From NCBI GenBank assembly GCA_965658375.1, contig CBFHSD010000090.1, forward strand, positions 1 to 5,878: a DNA stretch of 5,878 bases. Reading direction: 5' to 3'. This DNA comes from CBFHSD01 sp965658375 (GTDB taxonomy: Bacteria > Bacteroidota > Bacteroidia > Flavobacteriales_G > Salibacteraceae). How positions within the stretch are numbered: position 1 is the stretch's first letter; each line of letters opens with the position of its first letter. Shown here one piece after another: positions 1 to 5,878 of this stretch. A program made the translations under genes and the position numbers. The notes beneath the pieces were generated by a model. It was given only the letters and a program-made list of their open reading frames with translations. It made no database searches and was not told the origin of the DNA.

Positions 1-1
1 T

Positions 2-847
2 AATGGTTTTTCAGATGGTGGAGCAACAGCTTCAGTAACAGGAGGAACAGGAACTTACAACTACTTGTGGAGCAATGGAGCAACAACAGCGTCTATAACA
101 GGAGTATCAGCAGGAACATACACAGCAACTGTAACAGATGTGAACGGATGTACTTCAAGCACATCCGTAATTGTAACAGAGCCAGATAGTTTGTTAATTG
201 GCTTAGGACAAGATTCAACGATTTGTTTTGGAGATTCAACGGGTCAAGCCTATTTAACCAGCATACAAGGAGGTACTTCCCCTTACTCCATTCAATGGGC
301 GACAGGTGCTGTTACCGATACTATTGCAGTACCTGCTGGCATTTATTCAGTGGTTGTAATAGACAATAATGGTTGTGAGATATCTGATTCTGTAGAAGTT
401 CAGAATTCACCTTCAATGGTATTATCCTTGGATGTCACAGATGCAACTTGTCAAGGAGGAAATGATGGAACTATCACGGCCTCCACAATAGGCGGAAATG
501 GAAATGTAGCCTACGCTTGGAGCACTGGATCAATGGATTCAATAATTGATAGCTTAGTTGACGGTTTCACATACAGCGTTATTGCTAGTGATACGCTTAA
601 TTGTCAAGTAACTGATAGCGCAACAATCTCTTACATTAACTTAAACCCAATAGTTGATTTAGGTGCGGATACAGCGGTCTTAGTACCTTCAACAATGGAG
701 CTAACAACAGGAGTATTTGGAAATCATTTGTGGAGCACAGGGGACACAATTGACACGCTAAACTTCTTAGTCGAAACAGATACTACAATTTGGGTATACG
801 TGAGTGATTCAAATGGATGTTCAAGTACGGACACCATATTCATTGAT
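2..847 (+). repeat. SprB-like protein repeat units (about four, degenerating towards the C-terminus)
   Basis: Approximate units are 2-184 (partial), 185-412, 413-628 and 629-847. Each has a Trp-Ser/Ala-Thr/Asn-Gly turn in mid unit and a Val-x-Asp-x-Asn-Gly-Cys-like strand near its end. Units 2 and 3 also carry an early Cys (STICFGDS, DATCQGG), so each could form one disulfide; unit 4 has lost the early Cys (ADTAVL). The first unit is closest to a low-complexity consensus and uses few codons (gca, aca, gga, agc), while later units diverge. Confidence 0.75.
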
Positions 848-1129
848 GGTGTTGTAGGGATTGAAGGAACGAAAATGTCATACAGCATTAAATTGTTCCC
901 TAATCCAACGCAAGGTGAGATTCATTTACAAATGCAAGACTTGAATGCGAAGAGCATGATCATTCATGTATTGGATATCTCTGGAAGACAGGTGTATTCT
1001 GAGACTGTGGAGAATCCAAATCATCAATACCACCAAACCCTTGATTTGAGCAATACAGGGCAAGGAGTTTATTTCATAGTCATTGATGTCGATGGAAAAA
1101 GACATACTCAAAGAATAACTAAATTCTAG
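2..1129 (+). CDS. SprB-repeat surface protein, C-terminal part, with T9SS type A sorting domain (5' partial)
   Basis: The frame is open from base 2 to TAG at 1127-1129 (375 residues visible), so the TTG at 65 is internal and the true start lies left of the window. Residues 1-282 are about four SprB-like beta-sandwich units of 60-76 residues, with WSNG/WSTG, AGTYT and DxNGC signatures. Residues 292-375 are a classic T9SS type A C-terminal domain: LFPNPTQGEIHL, then a VLDISGRQVY strand, a GVYFIVI strand and a basic end (RITKF). By family knowledge such proteins pass the inner membrane by Sec and the outer membrane by the T9SS, and are anchored or released after the domain is cleaved. The role is inferred to be adhesion, gliding or another surface function; no enzyme domain is visible. 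It ends 57 bases before the stop of the convergent WG-repeat gene and shares a terminator with it. The visible part does not allow assignment to SprB itself. Confidence 0.93.
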   Translation, partial: NGFSDGGATASVTGGTGTYNYLWSNGATTASITGVSAGTYTATVTDVNGCTSSTSVIVTEPDSLLIGLGQDSTICFGDSTGQAYLTSIQGGTSPYSIQWATGAVTDTIAVPAGIYSVVVIDNNGCEISDSVEVQNSPSMVLSLDVTDATCQGGNDGTITASTIGGNGNVAYAWSTGSMDSIIDSLVDGFTYSVIASDTLNCQVTDSATISYINLNPIVDLGADTAVLVPSTMELTTGVFGNHLWSTGDTIDTLNFLVETDTTIWVYVSDSNGCSSTDTIFIDGVVGIEGTKMSYSIKLFPNPTQGEIHLQMQDLNAKSMIIHVLDISGRQVYSETVENPNHQYHQTLDLSNTGQGVYFIVIDVDGKRHTQRITKF

Positions 1130-1148
1130 AGGCAGTTCAGCTTACAGT

Positions 1149-1183
1149 AAAAGGTCCCAGTAAATATACTGGGACCTTTTTTG
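1149..1183. terminator. Bidirectional intrinsic terminator between convergent genes
   Basis: A perfect 14-bp inverted repeat (1149-1162 with 1167-1180, core GGTCCCAGTA/TACTGGGACC) closes a 4-base loop. On the + strand it continues into a run of T up to 1182; on the - strand the stem ends in TTTT. It lies between the TAG of the + gene (1129) and the TAA at 1187-1189 that ends the downstream frame of the - gene, so it can stop transcription from both sides. Its distance from the - strand stop fits the longer, 1187-ending form of that gene better than the 1459 stop. Confidence 0.9.
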
Positions 1184-1186
1184 TTT

Positions 1187-1501
1187 TTAAAAAGAAGACC
1201 AAGGATCTACCCATAATTGGCCAGGATTGATACTCATAGAAACCGAGTTTGATGTGTATTGTACTTTTTGGTCGTTCACCTGATAGATGAATACAGCTCT
1301 GACTTCTGTAAAGATGGTTCCCTTGAAGTTAGGAAAAGTGAATCTGTAAAAATGATTGGCTTCTATGTTCTTGAAGTAATAAGAGTTCCCGCACCAACTG
1401 TTCATGAATACAGAAATTGCTTTCCATTCTCCATTGATAAAAGCTTGAAGAAGAATTTCTACTCTACCGTCTTGCACATTAAGAACTTGAGCTTGTTTGA
1501 G
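1187..1501 (-). pseudogene. Out-of-frame 3' segment of the WG-repeat gene, encoding its conserved C-terminal domain
   Basis: Read from the last 10-bp repeat copy (CTC at 1501), this frame gives LKQAQVLNVQDGRVEILLQ and then about 85 more residues to TAA at 1187-1189. It contains FINGEWKAI, NSWCGNSYYF, an FTFPNFKGT strand and a SMSINPGQLW end. The order GEW...SWCGNSY...F(T)P.(F/Y)KG...S.S.SIN.GQ is, from memory, that of a small beta domain at the C-terminus of other Bacteroidota secreted proteins; a profile search was not possible. There is no convincing independent start: the first candidate is GTG at 1477, in mid strand, with no promoter or signal peptide. It is therefore best read as the real C-terminus of the gene upstream, separated from it by a repeat copy-number frameshift. 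It would be expressed as a fusion if the repeat had one or four copies. It is not a separate gene, and 'pseudogene' here means only out of frame as sequenced. Confidence 0.7.
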
Positions 1502-2967
1502 CTTGTTTGAGCTTGTTTGAGGTTGTTGATCAGGTAAATGTCTCTGGAGAGATAGTTTTTTGTGTTGTAAGCATACGGTGTGATAATGAGTGAAAAGGGA
1601 TCTTTTTTCTTTCTTAGAGCTTTTACTTTTTTAGGCATTTCTTTTTGAGGAGAAGATGCATTGGAAAGGGTGTTTAAGTTGTAGAGGGTAGAAATGTTAT
1701 CGGCAACCACATTTTCTGTGGGTATACCTGCCCACACAACAGCACCTCTTTCTGATAGGTAGAAAGTAGAATCACCAATATATGCTTTGATCAACCCTTG
1801 ATTCCATTCATTGTCAATTTTAGTAAACTTAGGAGCAATTTGAACTTGTCCAGCAAAATTGACACATCCCCATAAAGGTTTGTTACTATGCTCTTCTTGA
1901 AAAAAGAAGATGGCCTTCCCTAAAGATGACTTATGTACGTTTCTGTAATCTTGTTGATTTTGGCGGCTGTATATAGACCATACCCCTTCTTTTTTCACCA
2001 AAGCGGAACTACCGGTAATGGATTGTGGTAACACTTCATCATACATTTTATAGCCTCGAATATTTCTGTTGTTATCTAAAAGGAAGACTTTGTTTTGAAG
2101 TTGAGCCCATTGCAGGTCACTGAAATTTGAATCAAGCAAAAAAGGAGTGTTCAAGAATGGTTGGTTCCCTGCAAAATCATATATGGCATCGGTTCTTAAA
2201 AAAGAAGAATACAGTGATGAAGAAGCCTCTTTTGGAAGGTAAATGTATTTGTTACCTATTGGCCTACTGTGTCTCAAATTTTCTCCTTCATATGCTTTCT
2301 TGAACAGGGTGTTCCCATATTCACTTACCAAGATCCATGATTTTTCATCACTTGGTTTGCCTTGAAGAATTAACCACTCACCATCTCTCTCAGAAATGAC
2401 TTCAATGTTCTCAAATTCTTGTGTGATAAGACTTAAATTAGGGTTATATAAGTGAGCTATATTGCTATCGTCTATGCAAAGAACGTAGCCGTTTTTTGAG
2501 AAATGGATTTCTTGAAACTTGGGGTTCAATACCCAGTTATTGTGAATGTCTTTTAATCCAATAAATGTGTCAATGAGTTCTGAAGGACAAACGATGTAAT
2601 TGGCAGAGTGCTTGGGTAGAAAAGGAGTGTCAAACGGGCCAGCCAACATTTTTCCAGTAGTGGATATTGCATGGTATTCTCCCTCTAACCCAACAAGAGC
2701 GAAATTTCCATCAAAGTCAAAAGCGCAATCATAGCTACCCTCAAAAGCTTGTTCACCTTTCTCATTGATGTAGAAGAAACTGCCATTTTTCCGAACCGCA
2801 GCAAGCTTGTTATGGAAAAAACCAGCTTCAATATAAGAACCTTCGAAAGCTTTCTTTTGATATTGGTTGACAAAAATGTACTTACCATTGACTGAGATAG
2901 GGATGGCTTGTGCAAGTATTTGTGGAAGGTATATGCAGGTAATTGCAAAAAGTAGGGTTCTAAGCAT
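1459..2967 (-). CDS. Secreted WG-repeat protein, truncated by a tandem-repeat frameshift
   Basis: The ATG at 2967 is preferred over the TTG two codons upstream because it starts a clean signal peptide (MLRTLLFAITCIYLPQILA, cut before Gln20). As read, the product is 502 residues. WG/KWG-like beta repeats are visible: residues 24-110 contain NGKYIFVN and GSFFYINEKGEQAFEGSYD, and residues 364-385 contain PLWGCVNFAGQVQIAPKFTK; the middle is divergent but of the same beta-rich type. A basic linker (about 440-456, KKVKALRKKKD) leads to a final segment. From residue 483 the frame enters the 10-bp repeat, and the last residues (TSSNKLKFLMCKTVE) look like out-of-frame translation before TAG at 1459. 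One more repeat copy would give 596 residues ending at 1187, and two fewer would give 586. WG repeats are usually taken as binding or scaffold modules; the ligand is unknown. It is 108 bases downstream of the DUF2809 gene and may have its own promoter. Confidence 0.85.
   Translation of the reverse strand: MLRTLLFAITCIYLPQILAQAIPISVNGKYIFVNQYQKKAFEGSYIEAGFFHNKLAAVRKNGSFFYINEKGEQAFEGSYDCAFDFDGNFALVGLEGEYHAISTTGKMLAGPFDTPFLPKHSANYIVCPSELIDTFIGLKDIHNNWVLNPKFQEIHFSKNGYVLCIDDSNIAHLYNPNLSLITQEFENIEVISERDGEWLILQGKPSDEKSWILVSEYGNTLFKKAYEGENLRHSRPIGNKYIYLPKEASSSLYSSFLRTDAIYDFAGNQPFLNTPFLLDSNFSDLQWAQLQNKVFLLDNNRNIRGYKMYDEVLPQSITGSSALVKKEGVWSIYSRQNQQDYRNVHKSSLGKAIFFFQEEHSNKPLWGCVNFAGQVQIAPKFTKIDNEWNQGLIKAYIGDSTFYLSERGAVVWAGIPTENVVADNISTLYNLNTLSNASSPQKEMPKKVKALRKKKDPFSLIITPYAYNTKNYLSRDIYLINNLKQAQTSSNKLKFLMCKTVE
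1487..1521 (-). repeat. 10-bp perfect tandem repeat inside the WG-repeat gene (3.5 copies, frame-switching)
   Basis: On the coding (-) strand the unit CTCAAACAAG occurs three times in full (1521-1512, 1511-1502, 1501-1492), followed by CTCAA. Because 10 leaves remainder 1 on division by 3, each gain or loss of a copy changes the frame. Working it through by hand: two copies stop at once (AGT TCT TAA); three copies (this sequence) stop at 1459; one or four copies continue to 1187. Such tracts are typical sites of slipped-strand mispairing. Confidence 0.93.
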
Positions 2968-2991
2968 AAGCAATGGCGGCCAAATCTCATG

Positions 2992-3052
2992 CCATTAATG
3001 GATTGACATCAAGTGGTGCTTTTCGATTACCACAAAAGTGGTGTTAACTTGA
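2992..3052 (-). promoter_or_regulatory. Candidate promoter/leader region of the WG-repeat gene
   Basis: The 108-base gap before ATG 2967 holds, on the - strand, TTG within CCACTTGATG (3009-3018), 21 bases and then GAGATTTG, one mismatch to the Bacteroidota -7 consensus TAnnTTTG. A perfect palindrome CCATTAATGG (2992-3001) lies between them and could be an operator. The upstream part also has a small hairpin, ACCAC-TTTT-GTGGT on the - strand (3029-3042), inside outer arms TCAAGT/ACTTGA (3009-3014, 3047-3052). Each element alone is weak. Confidence 0.3.
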
Positions 3053-3075
3053 GGATGATGAGCTTGGAATCACTT

Positions 3076-3468
3076 CTATTTTTGAGCAAAATAAATTGCT
3101 TTCTCGAAAGAAAATCCGAACAATGAACCAACCAGGTAAGCGATAAAGTCGCTCCATAAAAATCCTGAGCCAAGGACTAAAGCCCCAAGTCGTGTTCTTC
3201 GTATAGCATTTATCCAATCTGCCTGGTAAAGCTGGCTCAGTTCAATGGAAAAGCAAACAATGATAGCTAAAGCCAATAGCTGAAAGGATGTTGCTTTTCT
3301 CAATAAGAAACCGAGTATAAAAAAGATCATCAAGGCGTACAATGCATCACCCAAGTAGGGATAAATAAAATCTGGAACTGCAGAAGTTCTTGAACCTAAA
3401 CCCAAAGCAATTGTGCCAATTATAAAGGCCAAGTAGTGCATTCTTTTTCGAGCAGGATGAGCGTTCAT
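3076..3468 (-). CDS. DUF2809-type small integral membrane protein
   Basis: A 130-residue protein using the ATG at 3468; the in-frame ATGs at 3498 and 3489 only add a polar stretch (MILMNLRSET). It has four hydrophobic segments, at about 11-25, 41-57, 62-79 and 98-119, with basic loops between. The signature fits DUF2809 as I remember it: GLGSR (23-27), YLGDALYALM (38-47), a Glu within a membrane helix followed by SQLYQADWINAIR (78-90), then TRLGALVLG and GFLWSDFIAYLVG (92-114). The invariant-looking acidic and Arg residues next to membrane segments suggest a functional rather than structural role, but no activity is established for the family. It is inner-membrane by prediction. It lies 58 bases after the stop of the gene upstream, on the same strand, with no clear terminator or promoter in the gap, so co-transcription is plausible. 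It is the only protein of the block that is not predicted to be exported. Confidence 0.88.
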   Translation of the reverse strand: MNAHPARKRMHYLAFIIGTIALGLGSRTSAVPDFIYPYLGDALYALMIFFILGFLLRKATSFQLLALAIIVCFSIELSQLYQADWINAIRRTRLGALVLGSGFLWSDFIAYLVGSLFGFSFEKAIYFAQK

Positions 3469-3526
3469 GGTTTCAGAACGCAAGTTCATCAGAATCATTG
3501 GAAATGATGTGTTAAAGAAATAAAAG

Positions 3527-4237
3527 CTAGTGCCTCAGCTGATATTCTATTTTACCATCAAGATCAGGATGTAAGAAGTTGGGGCTTTGTGCCCTTTTGA
3601 GAGTTAGTTTTTCTTTGTTTTTATTCAGTTTGAAAGCTAGTTTTTCATTGTGTCCTTGGTGCACAAGGCCAATGTTCTTTTGGTAAGCTATGAATACATA
3701 GGATCTTGGTTCAGGTTCCTTCACTTTAAAAGGAATTCCGATGGCGTAATTCTCCCAATTTGTGGCATATAAAAAGATTGAGTCGCCTTGAATCAATTGA
3801 ACTTTGCTTAAGCCATAGGGAGACATGCCACCATTTGCAACTAAAGTATCATTTCTGAAATGCCGATACGAGAAGTTTAAGGCTGTGTTGTGATACAATG
3901 AATGATAAACGCGAATAGTAGACATTTTTTCTCTTTGTAAAGTAGTGTCAACGGGACCCGTGAGCATTTCAAAAGTATTATTCGCCTCAGCTATTGGTGA
4001 AAATTCAAAAAGAATTGAATCTTCACTCAAAGTATATTTCCCTGTGCCATAAAATTCGCCAAAATCGCTGGTTTTGTAATACGTGAAAGTGTTATTAGGG
4101 AAAAACTCAAAAGTGTTGCGTTCATATGACCATATCGGGCATACTTCATTATATACTCCTGTTAAATAGGCTGGTTGTGCTTTGGTATTCAAAGCCATTG
4201 AGAAGATGATTAATATTATTGGTATTATTCTATACAT
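3527..4237 (-). CDS. Secreted beta-rich protein of unknown function
   Basis: The ATG at 4237 is chosen over the one at 4249 because it gives a compact signal peptide (MYRIIPIILIIFSMALNTKA, cut before Gln21); either start overlaps the stop of the gene upstream. The product is 236 residues. After the signal comes a strand pattern TGVYNEV...NTFEFFPNNTFTYYK...GTGKYTLSEDSILFEF (about 26-80). This resembles lipocalin-like or other small beta-barrel lipid/ligand-binding modules in Bacteroidota, where 'FxxDGTFxY...GxYxxxxDxLxL' is common. A second half (130-200) repeats similar strands, including GDSIFLYATNWENYAIGIPF, and the tail is polar and Lys-rich. There is no lipobox Cys, so it should be periplasmic or otherwise soluble. 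No catalytic motif is visible and I do not recognise a named family. The 13-base overlap with the PepSY-like gene points to translational coupling, so the two probably act together or are at least made in proportion. Confidence 0.82.
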   Translation of the reverse strand: MYRIIPIILIIFSMALNTKAQPAYLTGVYNEVCPIWSYERNTFEFFPNNTFTYYKTSDFGEFYGTGKYTLSEDSILFEFSPIAEANNTFEMLTGPVDTTLQREKMSTIRVYHSLYHNTALNFSYRHFRNDTLVANGGMSPYGLSKVQLIQGDSIFLYATNWENYAIGIPFKVKEPEPRSYVFIAYQKNIGLVHQGHNEKLAFKLNKNKEKLTLKRAQSPNFLHPDLDGKIEYQLRH

Positions 4238-4854
4238 TCTACATTCCATTCAGTATTCTTCACAATCTCTCCTGTCTCTGCATCAATGATCACAATTTGT
4301 CCATTCCGTTCACATTCTGGAGTATGAATTTGGTGATTTCTAACTTGCCAATAGAAGTGGTAGTCTTTTCCGTAATCAGAGTCATCTACCAATTCAATTT
4401 TCAATTCTTTATTTTGCCATTCTAAACCAGCTTCAAATGCAATTTCATAAGCTTTTTTCTCACTTATTTTAATGTTGGAGTATTGAGCTACCAACTCAGG
4501 CATCATAGAGTGAGAATAAGTTTGGTAGTTCCCATTTCTATCAAACTTTATGTAAGCAAAGTCTTTTAAAAGACCGTTTTGGTTTAAGTCGAAAGCAATT
4601 TTAAATTCGATAAAATCTTTATAATCTTCCCATTTAACTCTTGGTGAATAATCTGGATCTCCTTCTCCGCACATATACCATCTGCTAGATCCATAATTGG
4701 CATAGCTTAATGCGCAATTGTATTGTAGCAGCTTGTTGGTGTCACCAACAGAAGATAGTACAGAGTCTGCTTTTAAAAAAAGCGAATCGGGAATTTGGCC
4801 GAAAGTGCTCAAGCAAAGCATACAGCATATTAAAATAGTGAAAGTGCTTTTCAT
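4225..4854 (-). CDS. Secreted protein with C-terminal PepSY-like domain
   Basis: A 209-residue product starting at ATG 4854, with a signal peptide MKSTFTILICCMLCLSTFG, cut before Gln20. The Cys residues at 10, 11 and 14 lie inside the hydrophobic core, not in a lipobox, so a lipoprotein is unlikely. The mature part begins with a helical stretch and a Trp/Tyr/Cys-rich segment (55-75, SSRWYMCGEGDPDY), then strands with a Asp-x-Asn-x-Asn-Gly-like turn (89-94, DLNQNG) and DRNGNY. Residues 129-200 match the PepSY/PepSY-like pattern: KISEKKAYEIAFEAGL helix, IELVDDS strand, YHFYWQVRN strand, and GQIVIIDAETGEIV hairpin. PepSY modules often act as intramolecular inhibitors or as periplasmic binding modules; no protease partner is encoded here, so the role is open. 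Two Cys near the C-terminus (181, 207) could pair. It is the first gene of the leftward block and has the best promoter in the window. Confidence 0.85.
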   Translation of the reverse strand: MKSTFTILICCMLCLSTFGQIPDSLFLKADSVLSSVGDTNKLLQYNCALSYANYGSSRWYMCGEGDPDYSPRVKWEDYKDFIEFKIAFDLNQNGLLKDFAYIKFDRNGNYQTYSHSMMPELVAQYSNIKISEKKAYEIAFEAGLEWQNKELKIELVDDSDYGKDYHFYWQVRNHQIHTPECERNGQIVIIDAETGEIVKNTEWNVECIE

Positions 4855-4880
4855 GTGTGATGAGTTTGCGAATCTTATGC

Positions 4881-4915
4881 CAAATGTAAAATGCCCTGGG
4901 CTTCAAGTGGCTTTT
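4881..4915 (-). promoter_or_regulatory. Bacteroidota-type promoter for the leftward gene block
   Basis: On the - strand TACATTTG (4888-4881) is an exact match to the -7 consensus TAnnTTTG of Bacteroidota sigma-ABfr-type promoters. It ends 26 bases before ATG 4854. A TTG lies upstream in CCACTTGAAG with a 15-base spacer, shorter than the usual range of about 17-23, so the -33 box is uncertain. The spacer holds a 9-base dyad GCCC-T-GGGC (4893-4901) that could bind a regulator. Confidence 0.5.
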
Positions 4916-5023
4916 ATTTCTATCAATGCACTTATTTCTTCGCTGTCCCGGAAAGATAGATCTCATACTTGGCAACTTTGTATCTTGCCTCTGCGTCATT
5001 ACGCTGAATTAACATACTTTATT

Positions 5024-5878
5024 ATGAACCTATTACTTAAATCTACTTTAATAACTCTGACTTTGGCATTTGCATTCGTAAATGAATCTAAGGCTACACA
5101 CATTGCTGGGGGAGACATTGGATGGGAATGCCTTGGTGGTGACTCATTCTTAGTAACCTATCACATTTTCAGAGATTGTGGTAACGGAACAACGTTACCA
5201 GTGTATAATATGACTTTCACAGATAACTGTGGGAACTCATTTACACAACAGTTGCCTCAAATCAATGTGACAGAAGTTTCGCAATTGTGCCCTTCGCAAC
5301 TGAATAATTCAGAGTGTAATGGAGGTACTTTACCGGGTATCATGCAAATGACTTATCAAGGTATTGTAGTTTTCCCACCAGTGTCGGCTTCATGCGGTCA
5401 GGTTTGGAATCTTACCTGGGGCTTATGTTGTAGAAATGCAAATAGCAACATTGTTAATCCAACTTCGCATCAATCCTTTTTTGTAGGAACGATGTATAGA
5501 GATGTTGATCCATGCAACGACTCTCCAGTTTTTACAGCCCAACCCATCCCTTACGTTTGTCAAAATCAAGTGGTGAATTACAACTATGGCGTTGTAGAAC
5601 CTAATGGAGATAGCTTGGTGTATAGTTTCGCATGTGGTTTTTCAGGATTAAATATTAATCTTCCCTATTCTGCAGGATATTCTTGTACTTCACCAATTCC
5701 TGGTATTACAATTGATCCAGCAACGGGACAAATTACATTTACTCCGGCCACGCTTGGTAATTTTGTTGTGGTTGTAAGAGTAGATGAGTATGATCCTGCA
5801 ACCGGTCAGCTGATTAGCACTGTTTACAGAGACATTCAAATTGTAGTACTTACTTGTTCTAATCAGATTCCATTCTTA
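5024..5878 (+). CDS. Large secreted adhesin-type protein, N-terminal part (3' partial)
   Basis: ATG at 5024 opens a frame with no stop up to the window end (285 residues). Residues 1-24 are a signal peptide ending in SKA, cut before Thr25. The mature start THIAGGDIGWECLGGDSFLV and the following YHIFRDCGNG are typical, by family knowledge, of the N-terminus of very large Bacteroidota surface proteins that carry many repeats and end in a T9SS gliding-motility-type C-terminal domain. The region has about thirteen Cys, including a CCRNAN motif (135-140), suggesting a disulfide-stabilised globular head. Residues 226-278 (PGITIDPATGQITFTP, then FVVVVRVDEYDPATG and YRDIQIVVL) form an Ig/cadherin-like beta unit. 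The secretion domain itself is outside the window, so T9SS export is inferred. It diverges from the leftward block, with a 169-base gap. No convincing promoter was found; CAACTTTG at 4973-4980 is one mismatch from a -7 box but lacks a partner. Confidence 0.9.
   Translation, partial: MNLLLKSTLITLTLAFAFVNESKATHIAGGDIGWECLGGDSFLVTYHIFRDCGNGTTLPVYNMTFTDNCGNSFTQQLPQINVTEVSQLCPSQLNNSECNGGTLPGIMQMTYQGIVVFPPVSASCGQVWNLTWGLCCRNANSNIVNPTSHQSFFVGTMYRDVDPCNDSPVFTAQPIPYVCQNQVVNYNYGVVEPNGDSLVYSFACGFSGLNINLPYSAGYSCTSPIPGITIDPATGQITFTPATLGNFVVVVRVDEYDPATGQLISTVYRDIQIVVLTCSNQIPFL

Noticed and set aside
1259..1510. 83-codon + strand open frame across the 3' end of the WG-repeat gene
   Set aside because: It lies antisense to two frames with clear protein-like patterns, has no signal, domain or promoter, and ends inside the 10-bp repeat. 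It is a shadow frame.
1492..1521. Programmed ribosomal frameshift as the link between the two frames of the WG-repeat gene
   Set aside because: No X-XXY-YYZ heptamer and no obvious downstream stem or pseudoknot were seen. The repeat copy-number arithmetic explains the shift more simply, though this cannot be fully excluded by eye.
2685..2990. 101-codon - strand open frame overlapping the start of the WG-repeat gene
   Set aside because: It overlaps the signal peptide and first WG repeats in another frame, and its composition (many Leu/Ser, no domain) is that of a shadow frame.
3498..3526. Possible terminator between the beta-rich protein gene and the DUF2809 gene
   Set aside because: A T-rich stretch follows the stop on the - strand, but only a 3-4 bp stem can be drawn, too weak to call.
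4973..4980. CAACTTTG as the -7 box of the right-hand adhesin gene
   Set aside because: One mismatch to TAnnTTTG but no TTG at a suitable distance upstream; similar matches are common in AT-rich DNA, so it is not listed as a promoter.
4742..4999. 85-codon - strand open frame overlapping the promoter and start of the PepSY-like gene
   Set aside because: It crosses the best promoter in the window and the signal peptide of a convincing gene in another frame; its sequence has no recognisable pattern.

Overview
The window looks like a chromosomal segment of a Bacteroidota bacterium, most likely from the Flavobacteriia/Crocinitomicaceae side. The clearest evidence is a C-terminal type IX secretion (T9SS) sorting domain preceded by SprB-like repeats. 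Other evidence is the start of a second large Cys-rich adhesin-type protein, several Sec signal peptides that end just before Gln, WG-repeat and PepSY-like secreted proteins, a good Bacteroidota -7 promoter match (TACATTTG), AT-rich DNA and no strong Shine-Dalgarno sequences.

Layout. At 2-1129 (+) is the 3' end of a SprB-repeat surface protein with a T9SS type A C-terminal domain. It converges on a leftward block of four genes, with one strong hairpin terminator (1149-1183) in the 57-base gap between stop codons. Reading leftward from 4854, the block is: a secreted PepSY-like protein (4225-4854), an overlapping secreted beta-rich protein of unknown function (3527-4237), a small DUF2809-type membrane protein (3076-3468), and a secreted WG-repeat protein (from 2967). 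From 5024 (+), diverging from that block, is the N-terminal 285 codons of another large secreted adhesin-type protein that runs off the window.

The most interesting observation is in the WG-repeat gene. A perfect 10-bp tandem repeat (3.5 copies, 1487-1521) sits inside the coding sequence, and 10 is not a multiple of 3. With the three copies present here the frame ends at 1459, giving 502 residues. With one or four copies the same frame runs into a well-formed downstream frame ending at 1187, which encodes about 95 more residues with a Trp-Cys-Gly-Asn-Ser core that resembles the C-terminal domain of other Bacteroidota secreted proteins. Either this is a slipped-strand contingency (phase-variable) locus caught in an OFF or short state, or it is a decaying or mis-sequenced gene. 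The repeat arithmetic favours copy-number change as the cause.

How the genes fit together. All five proteins other than the DUF2809 one are predicted to be exported, so this is a cell-envelope/surface region in which small secreted proteins lie between two large adhesin genes. No RNA genes, CRISPR arrays, insertion sequences or origins were seen.
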